This document shows, in pieces, positions 1 through 11,232 of a stretch of 64,000 bases of DNA. The DNA is from Cryphonectria parasitica EP155 (taxonomy: Eukaryota; Ascomycota; Sordariomycetes; Diaporthales; Cryphonectriaceae), in contig NW_024468917.1 of NCBI RefSeq assembly GCF_011745365.1, forward strand, positions 2,723,501-2,787,500, in the 5' to 3' direction. Position 1 is the stretch's first letter; the number at the start of each line of letters is the position of its first letter. The position numbers were made by a program, and so were the translations under genes. The notes below the pieces were generated by a model. The model searched no databases. It was not told the origin of the DNA and saw only the letters and a list, made by a program, of their open reading frames with translations.

Positions 1-1260
1 ACAACAATATCGCGCACCAGTTGACACCGACCAGAAGAAAAAAAAGAGAGGGTTGGAAAAGAAAAAAAGAAAAAAAAAAGGTGACCGGTCATCAGCACAT
101 GCCGTCAGTAGTTCAGTGCCATGTATGCTAGCCTGCCCAAAAGCATGGCATGTTCACGCCACTTTGGTATCTCGAGAAGGGGGAAGGGGGCAAACGTGGT
201 AGTGGGGTGAGAGAAGCCGAGAGGTGATGATACCGGGGCAGTAATGATCACGCCTCGTGACGGTGATGAGTTTTTGTATGCCAAGTATGTTCATGCCATG
301 GCGACACCGGCATGCCTGAAATGATCATCCGGAGAGAGCAAAAGCGGTGTGTAAGCCCCGAGGTGATTTTGACAACTGAGATTCCATCCTTAGCAGGGTC
401 CCTCTTTTGTATACATTTTGACGTCTGACTGTGCGGTACGTTGCTACCCCGCCATGCCGGGGACTCGGGTCTCAGGAGCCATGAAGTATGTACCACGATA
501 GTATACCCGTGTCAGGACACTGGGCGTGTATCGTAGTTCTATAATGAAACATGATTAGACGGAATAGAAAGAAGGTTGGCTCACCAGCCATATCGGAAGT
601 ACCAGGTATATATATATATACACATATATACCAAAAACATATTGACTCTACAGAAATGATGTATATTGATTATGACGTCGATTCCGATAGATCCGCGCGG
701 CAACAAAAAAAAAAAAAAAAGTTTTGAGCGGTGGCAGTCCACCACAGCGGGTGGGGTACATGGATGGTACCTGGAACCTGATGGAGTGACACGTTCTTGG
801 GCCAGAGGGTGAGAAAGTTACAGCGAGCATAGTACAGTGAGCTCGACTCGAGTTGCTATCTGAGGGGTCGTCAGGGCTCCACTTTGGAGGGGCCAAGGAC
901 GGGCGTCAGAGGGCGTGTCAGGGTGTCAGGGAGGGGCAGTGATGCCAGTGCTTCACCACCTGTACCCTGAGTCGCATAGCAACCGGAGAGCGTGGCCTAC
1001 CCACCAAAAATCCAAAGAAGTCGCCTCAACTACTGAAAGATGGGCACCGGCACAGGGGTATGACGAAACGAGAGCTCCTGCCGCAGAAATATATCCCGCC
1101 TTCCCGCGCCAGACAAACTCAACCGTTTTCCCTACCCCAGTGCTCGTCTTCATCATTTCTTTCCCTCCCGACCTTCCACCCTACCTCCTCCAAAATACAA
1201 CCCCCAAATAACCCCCATTCCTTTTTTTGCTCAATTTCGACACTCGATCCGCAAGACAAG
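1..1260. other. intergenic region and leader of the transketolase gene
   Basis: I see no credible coding sequence here. The short open frames on both strands have no recognisable protein and no splice partners. There are A-runs near 36-80 and 704-720 and a short TA-rich stretch near 608-632. The last 150 bases before the ATG at 1261 are pyrimidine-rich, as is common in fungal leaders of strongly expressed genes. Confidence 0.6.
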
Positions 1261-3881
1261 ATGGGTTACGATAAGACAGACGATCTGACCATCAACACCA
1301 TTCGGGTGCTGGCCGTAAGTCTCTCCTGCTTATTAGCATCCCCTGTCCGGAGCATCTTCCCTCACTACCCCGCATCGCGAGCGAGAGACAGAGCGCCAGA
1401 GAGAAAAAAACCCGGCAGGGCATAAGCTTGATTGGGCCACAACTACAGCCTGCCCCCTCTGATTGCCTGATATCCACGAGGATGGTTCATGAGAGAGGGA
1501 ACAGAACTCATCATGCAGGCTTCAGCTTCAAAAAAAATAGATCAATTGCTCACCCAAAATGTGTTCTATAGGCCGACGCGACCTTCAATGCCAACTCAGG
1601 CCACCCTGGTGCCCCTATGTACGTTTCCCTACCCTGATTTGAGCTACGGGATATCTTGTCGACCTGAGGTTGTGCAAGACAGAGGGAGAAGAAAACGAGG
1701 AACTGGCGGGCAAGGAAGAAGAGACAGAAGACGGCCACTGACAGATGTTTTCATTCAGGGGCATGGCACCCGTTGCCCACGTTCTTTTCAACAAGTTCCT
1801 AAAGTTCAACCCCAAGAACCCCAAGTGGTTGAACCGTGATCGCTTCGTCCTCTCGTAAGTGGTAATTTCCGTCCGTGATCGAACAGCCCAAATGTATCAT
1901 GGCAGTTCATAATTTTTCGTCTAACCCTGAAACACACCACAACAGAAACGGCCACGGCTGCATGCTCCAGTATGCTCTGCTTCACCTTTACGGATACGCC
2001 CTGTCCATCGATGACCTCAAGGCCTTCCGAGTAAGTTATTTTTCGGGCCTCGCACCTACTTGATCCTAAAGTGATGTGTCTCCCTCTTTTGCTAACTTGC
2101 ACGTCTAGAGCGTCGACAGCATTACGCCCGGCCACCCCGAGGCTCACGACACCCCCGGTATCGAGGTGACCACTGGTCCTCTCGGCCAGGGTATCTGCAA
2201 TGCCGTCGGTCTCGCCATGGCCCAGGCCCACACCGGCGCTGTGTTCAACAAGCCCGGCTTTGAGCTGGTCAACAACTACACATATTGCTTCCTGGGTGAT
2301 GGCTGCCTGATGGAGGGTGTCTCCTCCGAGGCATCCTCCCTCGCCGGTCACCTGCAGCTGGGCAACCTGATTGCCATCTACGATGACAACCACATCTCCA
2401 TCGACGGTGACACCAACCAGGCCTTCACTGAGGATGTCGTCAAGCGATACGAGTCGTATGGCTGGCAGGTCATTACCGTCGCTGATGGCGACAGCGACCT
2501 TGCTGGCATCGAGGCCGCCATCAAGGAGGCCCAGTCCGTCAAGGACAAGCCTACCATCATCAAGCTGCACACCACTATCGGCTTCGGCTCCAAGCAGCAG
2601 GGCACCCACAGTGTCCACGGCTCCGCTCTCAAGGCCGACGACATCAAGCAGCTCAAGGAGAAGTGGGGCTTCAACCCCGAGGAGAGCTTCGCCGTGCCCC
2701 AGGAGGTGTACGAGCGCTGCGGCAAGGCCTCTTCTGCCGGCGCCGCTGCCGAGCAGGAGTGGGAGAAGCTCTTCGCCAGCTATGGCGAGAAGTACAAGTC
2801 TGAGCACGACGACCTCGTCCGCCGCCAGAAGGGCGAGCTGCCCGAGGGCTGGGAGAAGTCCCTGCCCGTCTACACCCCCAAGGACTCCGCTGTCGCCTCC
2901 CGGAAGCTGTCCGAGATTGTCCTCCAGAATATCCACCAGGTCATCCCCGAGCTGTTTGGTGGTTCCGCTGATCTGACTGGCTCCAACCTGACCAGGTGGA
3001 AGGATGCTGTGGACTTCCAGCCTCCCGCCACCGGCCTGGGTGACTATACCGGACGCTACGTCCGCTACGGTGTCCGTGAGCACGGTATGGGTGCCATCCT
3101 CAACGGTCTGGCTGCCTACGGCACCATCCTGCCATATGGCGGTACCTTCCTCAACTTTGTCTCCTACGCTGCCGGTGCCGTCCGCCTGTCCGCCCTGTCT
3201 CAGGTTCGCACCCTCTGGGTCGCCACCCACGACTCGATCGGTCTTGGTGAGGATGGTCCTACCCACCAGCCTATCGAGACCCTGGCCCACTTCCGTGCCC
3301 TCCCTAACTGCATGGTGTGGCGCCCCGCCGACGGCAACGAGACGAGCGCCGCTTACTACGTTGCCCTGACCTCCAAGCACACCCCCAGCATCATGGCCTT
3401 GTCCCGCCAGAACCTCCCCCAGCTCGAGAGCTCCACCATCGAGCGGGCCATCAAGGGCGGCTACGTCCTGCATGATGTCGAAAATGCCGACATCACCCTG
3501 GTGTCCACCGGTTCCGAGGTGTGCATCTGCATCGATGCTGTCAAGGAGCTGGAGAAGAAGGGCATCAAGGCCCGCGTGGTGTCCATACCCTGCTTCGAGG
3601 TGTTTGACGCCCAGCCCCAGGACTACCGCCTGTCGGTCCTGCCTGATGGCATTCCTTCCCTGTCCGTCGAGGTGATGAGCACCATGGGCTGGGAGCGCTA
3701 CACACACGAGCAGTTCGGTCTGAACCGGTTCGGTGCCTCGGGCGCCTACAAGGATGTCTACAAGAAGTTCGAGTTCACCCCTGAGGGTGTTGTCAAGCGC
3801 GCTCAGGCCACTATCGACTTCTGGAAGGACGTTCCTAACATCCGGTCGCCTCTGAACCGGGCTTTCAAGCAGATCATTTAA
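1261..3881 (+). CDS. tkl1: transketolase
   Basis: Transketolase is the thiamine-diphosphate enzyme of the non-oxidative pentose phosphate pathway; it moves two-carbon ketol units between sugar phosphates in the cytosol. Five exons join in frame: 1261-1314, 1572-1618, 1759-1854, 1946-2030 and 2109-3881, giving 684 aa, the usual fungal length. Visible family motifs are SGHPGAPM and [14 protein letters not shown] (spliced exons), [12 protein letters not shown], the ThDP/Mg motif starting GDGCLMEG, and [13 protein letters not shown] with the catalytic histidine region. All introns lie in the first 100 or so codons, and exon 2 is only 47 nt. The long last exon has a strong bias to C/G-ending codons, as expected for high expression. 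The ATG at 1261 opens [18 protein letters not shown], matching the conserved N-terminus. Identity is near certain; the exon edges are inferred from consensus and frame. Confidence 0.97.
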
Positions 3882-4411
3882 AGAAGGCGGGAGAGAGAGA
3901 GAGAGAGTAGAGGCGGTGACGAGTACCCGGAAAAGAAAGTAGTTATGAATGGGAAGAAATTCAAAGATAGAACAGAGTGTTTTTGTCCTTTTTGATGTGT
4001 TTACGCTAGTTAATGTACACCATACCAGAAGGTACATGCCGCGCTTGTTTCACAACGTGCTGCTAGGACGTGAGACGATGTGATGTGCTGGCAAGAGAAG
4101 GAGTGATTGTCAACAGAGCCTCCTGCGAACAGGACGAGGCCTATGTGCTCCGCATAATTACATTAATATGTAGGGACACGGCGTCGCCCTACATTGACGA
4201 CTTATGTACAGAAACAGAAGGCCGTCCTGGCATACACCGTCATTAACTTAACCTTCCTTTATTTTTCTTCCCACCACACCTTTTGCTTGCTCTGTTTTGT
4301 TTTGTGTCCTGACTTGTTCTGTCGATTCCATACCCATGAGGCCATATAGTCGCATCCTCATCTTTGGCCCCCGGCAAGCGCCCTCGGGGTGATTTCCTCA
4401 GGGGGGCCGTA
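3882..4411. other. convergent 3' region between transketolase and the next gene
   Basis: This stretch holds the 3' ends of two genes facing each other. It contains a short GA repeat just after the transketolase stop and otherwise no open frame I would call a gene. Confidence 0.6.
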
Positions 4412-5281
4412 TCACGTCGCATCACCACCCTCGGCAGCCCAGTCGGTCTGGAAGACCCTCGCTATCCTCTCTAATCTCCCCGCGGCTCTTCTCGCGTCCC
4501 GTATCTCCTCTGCGCCGGGAGCGACTACCGTAGTGATGAGCATCGGCGGCGCATTGGGGCCATCCCCATCGTCATCCCCGTCGTTGTTCTTTGCCAGACC
4601 ATTCTCCTCGAGGACTAGGTGTGCAACTTGCCGGGGCTGTTGTCTCTCGGATCTCGGATCTGCCTCTGCGCCGTCGACGGCAGCCAGCTTGCCCATCCCC
4701 ACTGGCACGTCGCCAGCCTCATCAGCAGCACTATCGCCACTACTATGCCCCGCAGTGCTCGAGCCCGCCGCGCCGACAGCAGTGGTCAGGCTCCCCTCGC
4801 TGCCTCGCCGCGGCCGGCCCGGGATGCCGAGGGCTAGGGACATGGGGCACAGGTAGCTGTGCAGCACGACGGGCCCGGCGCCGGCGTGCTCGACCATGGT
4901 TCGTAAGGGGGCGCCGTGGTCGAGGCGTTTCGCGGTGTCGTAGGAGGCGAGGGCGGTGGTGGTCAGGTGCGCGAGGGAGAGAGACTGAAGGATATGGGGG
5001 TCGATTTCTTCTCCTTCCTCGCCTTCTTCCTCATCTCCTGCGGCGGAGGAGTGGTCGTTGTCGTCTTCGTCCGAGCTGGGGATGCTGGATTCGGGGGAGA
5101 ACGGCGGAGAGGTGGAGAAGGCAGCGCGGGGACGTCTTGATGATTGTAGGGATGGGGAGGACGACGGCTGCGGCTGTTTTTTGGTCGAGAGCGAGGAGTT
5201 CGAGGAGGAGATGATCGGGGTGAGGGCACGGTCGGATAGGTGTAGGGCGAGGTGAGGATGTTGCGAGGGTAGGCTCGCCAT
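4412..5281 (-). CDS. unrecognised conserved-looking 289-aa protein
   Basis: This is a single uninterrupted frame of 289 aa beginning MASLPSQHPHLALHLSDRAL. I cannot name its function. The N-terminal 90 residues are Ser/Pro-rich and look disordered, followed by an acidic stretch (DEEEGEEGEE). The ordered-looking core is about residues 93-150, a helix-forming segment with LQSLSLAHLTTTALASYDTA followed by RTMVEHAGAGPVVLHSYL. The C-terminus has a second helix (RRAAGRLERIARVFQTDW). No signal peptide or membrane segment is visible. The core and the C-terminal helix look constrained while the linkers look free, which argues for a real gene. Its leader contains a long CT/GA microsatellite. It is convergent with transketolase. 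Confidence 0.6.
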   Translation of the reverse strand: MASLPSQHPHLALHLSDRALTPIISSSNSSLSTKKQPQPSSSPSLQSSRRPRAAFSTSPPFSPESSIPSSDEDDNDHSSAAGDEEEGEEGEEIDPHILQSLSLAHLTTTALASYDTAKRLDHGAPLRTMVEHAGAGPVVLHSYLCPMSLALGIPGRPRRGSEGSLTTAVGAAGSSTAGHSSGDSAADEAGDVPVGMGKLAAVDGAEADPRSERQQPRQVAHLVLEENGLAKNNDGDDDGDGPNAPPMLITTVVAPGAEEIRDARRAAGRLERIARVFQTDWAAEGGDAT

Positions 5282-5715
5282 CTTTCTTAAGGGGCCCTTT
5301 TCTGAAAGAGGGAGGAGGAGGAGGGAGGAGAGGGCAATAGGATTTCCCTTCCCTCTTTCTTTCCTTTCGACCGGGTTGGGAATGGCAGTATAGGAGGCGT
5401 GTTTGTTTGGCTGGCAGCTGGTTGACTGGATGCGCAGGTTTGAGGTTCAAGATGGAATGGGAAGGAACCTGGCGATCCTGATTGGCGGGCGGCGGCGAAG
5501 GAAAGGGAGGGAGGACGCAGATGAATGGTTCCCGATTTGAGTTTTCCTTTTATTGTGTGTAACTGACCGCCTGATGTGTGGTATATAAAGTACGACGAAA
5601 GTACCAGACCAGGTGAGTTCGAGAGACAGAGGGGGCGGGGTTTGGGGTCTAGGTCGAATGACACTGTCGTGTCTTGCCAAGTCGCGATAGCAAGCAGACT
5701 TGTTTCCCCTCGCTT

Positions 5716-5756
<41 letters not shown>

Positions 5757-6530
5757 AGATTCGAGTCAATTGGTATCAATTGTTTCTCTCATGAAATATT
5801 TATCATGTCCTAGAGATAGATAAGACATGAAAAAGAAGGGACAAAAAAGGGCTCTTCTGAAAGGGACTCTGCTCTATCGAAGAAGGGGGTAAACTGGTTG
5901 GGGATGGGGGGAGGGGTACGTATCTCGGCTGGTGATGCAATACTACTCCCTACTGAATCATACATAGTAACGTGCATCTCTTGAGGTCAGCATAGACCAT
6001 CATAGGGATAAACTAGGGGGGGGGGGGGAGCAAGCTGAACCTTGCAGCTTGCCGTGCTGGCTTGAAGGGCGGGCCGCATGTAGCCGCTGGCTAGGCACCC
6101 CTGGCACCCCTGGGTTTATGCCCTGGAAGAACGGCTTCGCTCACTAACTCAGTCTCTAGAGGACGTCCCCGGGCCCGGGAGGGGGGGGGGTCGGAGGGGC
6201 GCATTCACTGGCTGGGCAAGGCGAGTAGGGGGTAGGATCTACTGGCATGCTGCTGTGTGGGATGTCCCTCCCTGTAAACTGGTAGCTTACCGCGTAACTG
6301 TAATGAACACCTAGCTGTATCTGAGAGAGAACCCCTTGTTCTCTTCCCCTTCCCTCGCATACCACAGCAGCCTCTACACACGCACACGCAAACATTCTTC
6401 CTGGAGCTGAAAGTAAACCTACACATCGGCTAGAGAGCTTCGAATTCGCAGCATCGTACATACACATATACATACTGGACTCACTAGCAACAACCACTAC
6501 GGCCCAGATCTGAGCGAACGCGAAGCAAAC
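5282..6530. other. divergent promoter region between two conserved genes
   Basis: This region separates the minus-strand 289-aa gene from the plus-strand coiled-coil gene. It carries the CT microsatellite, a G-run near 6017-6028, and a second G-run near 6181-6190. A TATATAAA-like sequence lies near 5582-5589. I see no gene in it. Confidence 0.55.
5721..5753. repeat. (TC)n / (GA)n microsatellite
   Basis: An uninterrupted dinucleotide run of about 33 bases, roughly 440 bases upstream of the minus-strand ATG at 5281. On the minus strand it reads as a GA tract in the promoter or leader, where such tracts are common in fungi. Confidence 0.95.
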
Positions 6531-7577
6531 ATGGCTGACGACAAAGCGCGTCTCGCGGCAGCCCGCAAGAAAGCCCAGAAGAAGGCCGCCGAGGCCAAGG
6601 CGAAGAAGGAGAAGGCCGCAGCTGCAGATGCCGCAGACGAGCCCAAGGAAGAAGCACCGCCCGCAGAGGAAGACACACCAACACCCGCGCCCGCAGAGAC
6701 CGAGAAGGAGCCCGAGGCGGCCGCGGCCGCTGAAGCATCAGAACCTATCGGAACGACGGGCGCTGTGGAAGGAACAGCAGCGACTTCTTCAGAATCCTCT
6801 GCCGCGCTCGAGGCTAAGCTCGCTGAGCTGGAGAAGCAATGTGCCGAGGCCAAGTCCGCGCATGATGAGGCGCAGCTGATGACCGAGGCGCTGGAGAAGA
6901 AGGTCGTGTCGCTGGAAATGCTGCACAAGGAGGACGAGGGCCAGATCAAACGACTCGAAGCAGACCTCGCGGGCGCCAAGGACGAGAATGTCGATCTCAA
7001 GAAGAAGCTGCAGAAGGCCGAGGCGGAGGTGCTCCGGCTCAGCAAGAAGGAGGCGCAGGACGGCGGCGGCACGGATAACGACCACCTGGACGAGCTTGAG
7101 GACGAGGAGAGGCAGAAGCTGGAGAGCAAGATCCGGGAGCTCGAGGCCGAGAACACAGACCTGAAGAGGGGGATATGGCAGGAGAGAAGGAAGAACCTGC
7201 AGCCCGGCATGGATGAGGCTGGCGGCGGGCACTTTACGAACGTGGATCTGGGCGGAGCGGGACCACATGGCCCCCACAGCAGAAAGCAGCAGCAGGGCGG
7301 GTTCGGGGATTTCTTCGCCAGCGGCCTCAACGCCCTGACGGGTGCTGGCGGCCAGCAGGCGTACGGGCATGAGCATGATGACGATGGCTTCCTAGATGAC
7401 GACGAGGACTTTGACGAGGAAGCATTCAGGAAGGCACAGGAGGACGCAGCCAAGGCCAGGATCGAGAGGATCAAGGAGGTCAAGAGGGGCCTGAAGAACT
7501 GGGAGGGCTGGAGGTTGGATCTGGTCGAGGGACGACGGGGCGGAGGGGAAGGCATCGGGGAGATCTTTGAGGTCTGA
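6531..7577 (+). CDS. acidic Ala/Glu/Lys-rich coiled-coil protein
   Basis: A single-exon frame of 348 aa starting MADDKARLAAARKKAQKKAA. Residues 1-85 are low-complexity Lys/Ala then Pro/Glu/Ala rich. Residues about 90-225 have clear heptad character (for example LEAKLAELEKQCAEAKSAHD) and should form a long coiled coil. After a Gly/His-rich linker (QQQGGFGDFFASGLNALTG) come an acidic cluster (DDDGFLDDDEDFDEEAF) and a conserved-looking tail RGLKNWEGWRLDLVEG ending GIGEIFEV. Similar fungal proteins are, as I recall, annotated as M protein repeat or Golgi-coiled-coil-like; I cannot confirm that. No membrane segment or signal peptide is visible. The ATG at 6531 has a good context (A at -3). A scaffold or tethering role is only inference. 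Confidence 0.85.
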   Translation: MADDKARLAAARKKAQKKAAEAKAKKEKAAAADAADEPKEEAPPAEEDTPTPAPAETEKEPEAAAAAEASEPIGTTGAVEGTAATSSESSAALEAKLAELEKQCAEAKSAHDEAQLMTEALEKKVVSLEMLHKEDEGQIKRLEADLAGAKDENVDLKKKLQKAEAEVLRLSKKEAQDGGGTDNDHLDELEDEERQKLESKIRELEAENTDLKRGIWQERRKNLQPGMDEAGGGHFTNVDLGGAGPHGPHSRKQQQGGFGDFFASGLNALTGAGGQQAYGHEHDDDGFLDDDEDFDEEAFRKAQEDAAKARIERIKEVKRGLKNWEGWRLDLVEGRRGGGEGIGEIFEV

Positions 7578-8508
7578 GAAAAGAATAGGGGAAACTATAT
7601 ATCCCCAGTGTAGCAGCTTTACGAACTATATGCCATTATCTGCAGTGCTCTGAAGTTTCGTGCTACAGAGAATTCCAGTGCCAGCACGTCGTCATCATGT
7701 CCACTAAGTACTTGCTTACAGTACGTGGGGCCCTGAAGCTGTGACCAGCCAGCGCTGGGGAAATGGCCCTAGCTCCCAGCTCCAGGGGTTTCCCACAGGT
7801 TGCTATGGCCATAGTACAATTCGTGCACCAAGGCACCTTGCAAATTCAACGAGCCCCGCGAACTTTGCCCAAACCCCACCCCACCCTCCTCCCTCTCTGT
7901 TACACAAACCACCCACACCCTCGTCCCAGTGCGTCAATTATATACCGTATTTCCTCACCCAACCAACCAACCACCACACGCGCAACGCCTGCTACTCGCA
8001 CTGGTGATATCTATCCTTATACCCCCCCCCAAGAGAGCGCACGCGTCAAGAAATCCTACCTTAGAAAGACGCGTCTTTTTTCTCACAGGGTGCCAGAAGG
8101 GGGGCCCTGTCCCGTCGTCCATTTCGGTAAGACCAACACCATGCAAGCAACATCATCGTCCAACGATTTTGTGACGCAAACAGTGTTGGATTCTAACATT
8201 TTATCCAGGCCATCGCCGGCTCAAATGAGCTGCGTTTTCCACTGGCCAGGTCCTTGGCATTTATCGCGATAAATGCCACCACTGTCATCCAGGAACGCGT
8301 CGTGACTGAACTTCTCCCATCGCAGCAACACGCTCGTTTTCCCTCGTTCATACGCTCGAGGCGGGCGTCTAGAAAGGCCCTTGGTCAGGTCTAGCTGGGG
8401 GCAACAGGTCAGGGTCCTTGCCAGAATAACGCCCTGAACAGCCCGCAGCCTACATCCCCAACGTACTTCACCCGTACCGGCTGCCTTCTCTCTGCATATA
8501 TTCTTCAG
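7578..8508. other. intergenic region and leader of the FAR1-like gene
   Basis: No protein-coding gene is visible. The region has C-runs and several short chance frames. Its right part probably contains a leader intron, listed separately. Confidence 0.5.
8127..8508 (+). other. possible 5'UTR intron
   Basis: GTAAGA at 8127 is a good fungal donor, and TTCTTCAG ends at 8508, the base before the ATG at 8509. An intron ending exactly at the start codon would place the start of translation on the downstream exon. A coding upstream exon cannot be excluded by eye, because the acceptor abuts the ATG. Confidence 0.35.
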
Positions 8509-9372
8509 ATGTCTACACATCCGTCTATGCTCATGGATCCAAACTTGGCCGCACTCCACCAGCAGCAGGTTGCCGCCAGCACGGCCACTGCCGCTTTGCA
8601 GCAGGGGATGGGCATCCAGCAGCCTCCCACCCCTCACCACCACGGCGCAGGCCGCCCTCCCAATGTGGACCGCCAGATCCTCATCGACGGCCGCCGGTTC
8701 CAGCGCCTCGAGGACAATGTCAATAAACTCCTCGAGCTCACCCAGCTCATGATGAACCGCCAGCAGGAGCTCAACGACCGCATGGTCCTGCGCGAGCAGC
8801 GCCTCCAGCACCAGGTCGGCCTCGGCGGGCCGCGTGCCTCCCTAGCTCTTGACGACGGCGCCGTATCGCAGTTAGTCGAGGCTGGTAGTGGTGGGAACGG
8901 TGTTGTTGGGGCGGACGAGGACCAGGAGGAGGAGGAGGAGGAGGAGGAGGAGGAGGACCGCGACCCTCCCGACATGGCCTACCCTCCCATGGGTATGCAA
9001 TTCCGGCCCAACTTTGGCGCCAAGAAGCCGCTCGAAGGCTTGCTGGACAACATCAACTTGTGGACCAAGGAGCACGGCTATAAATGCGCCACTCTCCGCT
9101 CCACCCAGAAGCCCGGGGAGCGAGTCCGCCTCGCCATCCGCTGTGCTCTGGGCGGCGAGGCCAGGTACAAAATCCGGGATGAGCACGGCGAGACCCTCAT
9201 CCGCACCAAGAGCGGCCAGCTGCGCAAGCCATACCGCAAGCGCATCAGCAAGAAGACCGGGTGCGAGTTTGGCTTCATTCTCGGCGAGACTGGCCAAGGT
9301 ACCAACATCTTTGAGGTCCGGTACCATCCCAACGGCTCGCCGCCTCACAACCACCCACCTATGGATTACTAG
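8509..9372 (+). CDS. FAR1/WRKY-GCM1-type DNA-binding domain protein without transposase
   Basis: A 287-aa single-exon protein. Residues 1-60 are Gln/Ala/Pro/His rich. Residues about 60-105 form a likely helix or coiled coil (RRFQRLEDNVNKLLELTQLM). A poly-Glu run coded by a GAG repeat follows near residues 142-152. Residues about 175-285 match the FAR1-type fold: KEHGYKCATLRST, then Cys212 in RLAIRCALGG, a basic stretch ending RKRISKKTGCEFGFI (Cys252), and PPHNHPPMDY (His280, His282), giving a C-C-H-H zinc-binding pattern. In FAR1/FHY3 and Mutator-like transposases this domain binds DNA and is normally followed by a transposase; here the protein stops right after it. It may be a small transcription regulator derived from a transposase. 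The domain call is by motif spacing only. Confidence 0.8.
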   Translation: MSTHPSMLMDPNLAALHQQQVAASTATAALQQGMGIQQPPTPHHHGAGRPPNVDRQILIDGRRFQRLEDNVNKLLELTQLMMNRQQELNDRMVLREQRLQHQVGLGGPRASLALDDGAVSQLVEAGSGGNGVVGADEDQEEEEEEEEEEDRDPPDMAYPPMGMQFRPNFGAKKPLEGLLDNINLWTKEHGYKCATLRSTQKPGERVRLAIRCALGGEARYKIRDEHGETLIRTKSGQLRKPYRKRISKKTGCEFGFILGETGQGTNIFEVRYHPNGSPPHNHPPMDY

Positions 9373-11232
9373 AGCGGGCCTGGGAGCAAGAGAGAGAGGG
9401 GGGGGGGGGGTAGTGGGGTCTTGAAGACCGCAGCTAGACTGTTGTTCGCTTCTTTTTCTTCTTTAGAAACGGAAGAAGAAAGCATGCTGCTTTCCATGTT
9501 TTTATTTGTTTTTATTCGTCTTGTTGGATCGATTGATCACATTTTGACTGCCTGCACTGCACGGCGTTCTCCTATTTTTGTCATCTTATTTTTATTTTTT
9601 TTTAACACCCGGGTTGCACAAGACAGGAAGAGTAGGCGAGATAGAGAGAACACTTTCTCTTTTCGACTTTATTCCCACCAAGGTGAAGGGTTTCTCGGGG
9701 CAAGGAGTTTGACGGACAAGACGAGATTCCTGGTTTGACACGGCTGGCGCATGAAAAAGGGCTTCTCTTGTTGAGGGGTTTCAATTATTAATTTGCAAAG
9801 GGGAGCCCAAGGGGGGCTTGATACCCAGGGTAAAGGGGTATCCGGCTTTTCGAAGCGTTCATCTCAAGTAATGGTCACAGAGCATGGAGTACATTGCATC
9901 AGCATATTACGAGTAGGAGATTATGTGTATAGAATCTCCCAAGTCTAGATCAATGCATCTCATCCAAAAAGATTTTGTGTCCCAGCTTTGACGGTGTACT
10001 GGGCTCATGGCATGAGTTGGTGCTGGATGGGATGTCTTGCCCTTGTCACTTTTTTCTTCCATCATCTCTCTCTTCTATACTAAGGCGCAAGCACGGGAGC
10101 CTTGCTTTTGAAGATGCGGCTGGCAAAACCATAGCATGGACACCATGGGAGAAGAGGGAGGGGGAATAGTATCCTCGAGCAGAAACGCTGTCAGAAATGT
10201 CAAAGGCCAGGGCGGCAAGTCAGCAAGTATCCAACTGCCTTTCTGCCCCATCAAAACTTCTTTCTCTTTTTTACAGGGGCGCTGGCCTAAACATGATACA
10301 TACCAGTCATCCCACCCTCGGGACTGTTTCTCATAACGGCGGCTGGCTGGGGAGGCAATAAGAACCGGCTGTCCGAGACATGGCGCCGGGGCTTTGCACA
10401 GGGGGGCTTTCTCGGGCTCAAATGATATGTGTTGGGAGGCCGTCCACGTGGGTAGTCGCGGTCTTAGCCTTAGGTTACGAAGGGAGGTCAGTCTTGAATA
10501 GCGCTTGGTTATTCATATTCATGAAGAAGGGTCCGGCGGGGAGGGTCGTTGAGGCCCGCTCAGCAGTCTGGTTGGGTTTGACAAATACGCGCAGACATTC
10601 AAGCTCATCATAGGAACAGCAGTAGAGTATTCGATCAAAAAAGAGGAGGACTTTGATAGCATAGGCTTAGTGTACCCTCGTGGTTCACCTGCCATCAATT
10701 TCTTCATGAAGAGAAAGTTAAGCGTTATATATGTACACAATAGAAGTTATGCGATGGCTATGCAAGCATGTCGTTAAATGCCCCGTCTCATAAAAGTGAA
10801 GAAAAAAAATGACGGGGGTTCGTAAACGAGATAAGACGGTCAACTGCCCGACGAGGAGAAGGAACGTGTTTCCCCTCCCATACAGACCATTGTCGTATAT
10901 CCCGATGTTCGTTTTGAAAGAATGAAACAAGAGATGGAACCCAAGAAGCTTTTTTTACCCTCCAGACCATGGTCGACGCCGCTGTTCTGCTGTGCGAACG
11001 CTGTTCGTTTTGGTAATTCGTACCAAATGATGATGATAAGGTTTCCTGGTATCACACAAACAAAGAAATGAAGTTGTCCCTATTGTGGCGGATTCAACAA
11101 TAGAAGGAACAGAGAAAAGGAAATTCGTCAGATGTCTTTCATATCCTAGGCGCAGGACGAGGGACACTTGGAGGCCAGCCAAATTCCTTTGGAACACTGG
11201 GCCATGCTGGATTTGTCATCTCAGCGTTTTCT
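9373..11232. other. 1.9-kb gene-free region between convergent genes
   Basis: It lies between the FAR1-like gene (+) and the secreted-protein gene (-), so it should hold two 3' ends. It has a G-run at about 9400-9410 and T-runs near 9590-9603. The open frames are short and without family character, and I see no splice-linked gene. Confidence 0.5.

Noticed and set aside
1806..4037. 743-codon open frame on the minus strand
   Set aside because: It lies antisense to the transketolase exons. The strong C/G third-position bias of that gene removes stops on the opposite strand, and the frame crosses the introns. The protein is a shadow with no family.
6497..7555. 352-codon minus-strand frame
   Set aside because: Antisense shadow of the coiled-coil gene, caused by its biased Ala/Glu/Lys codons.
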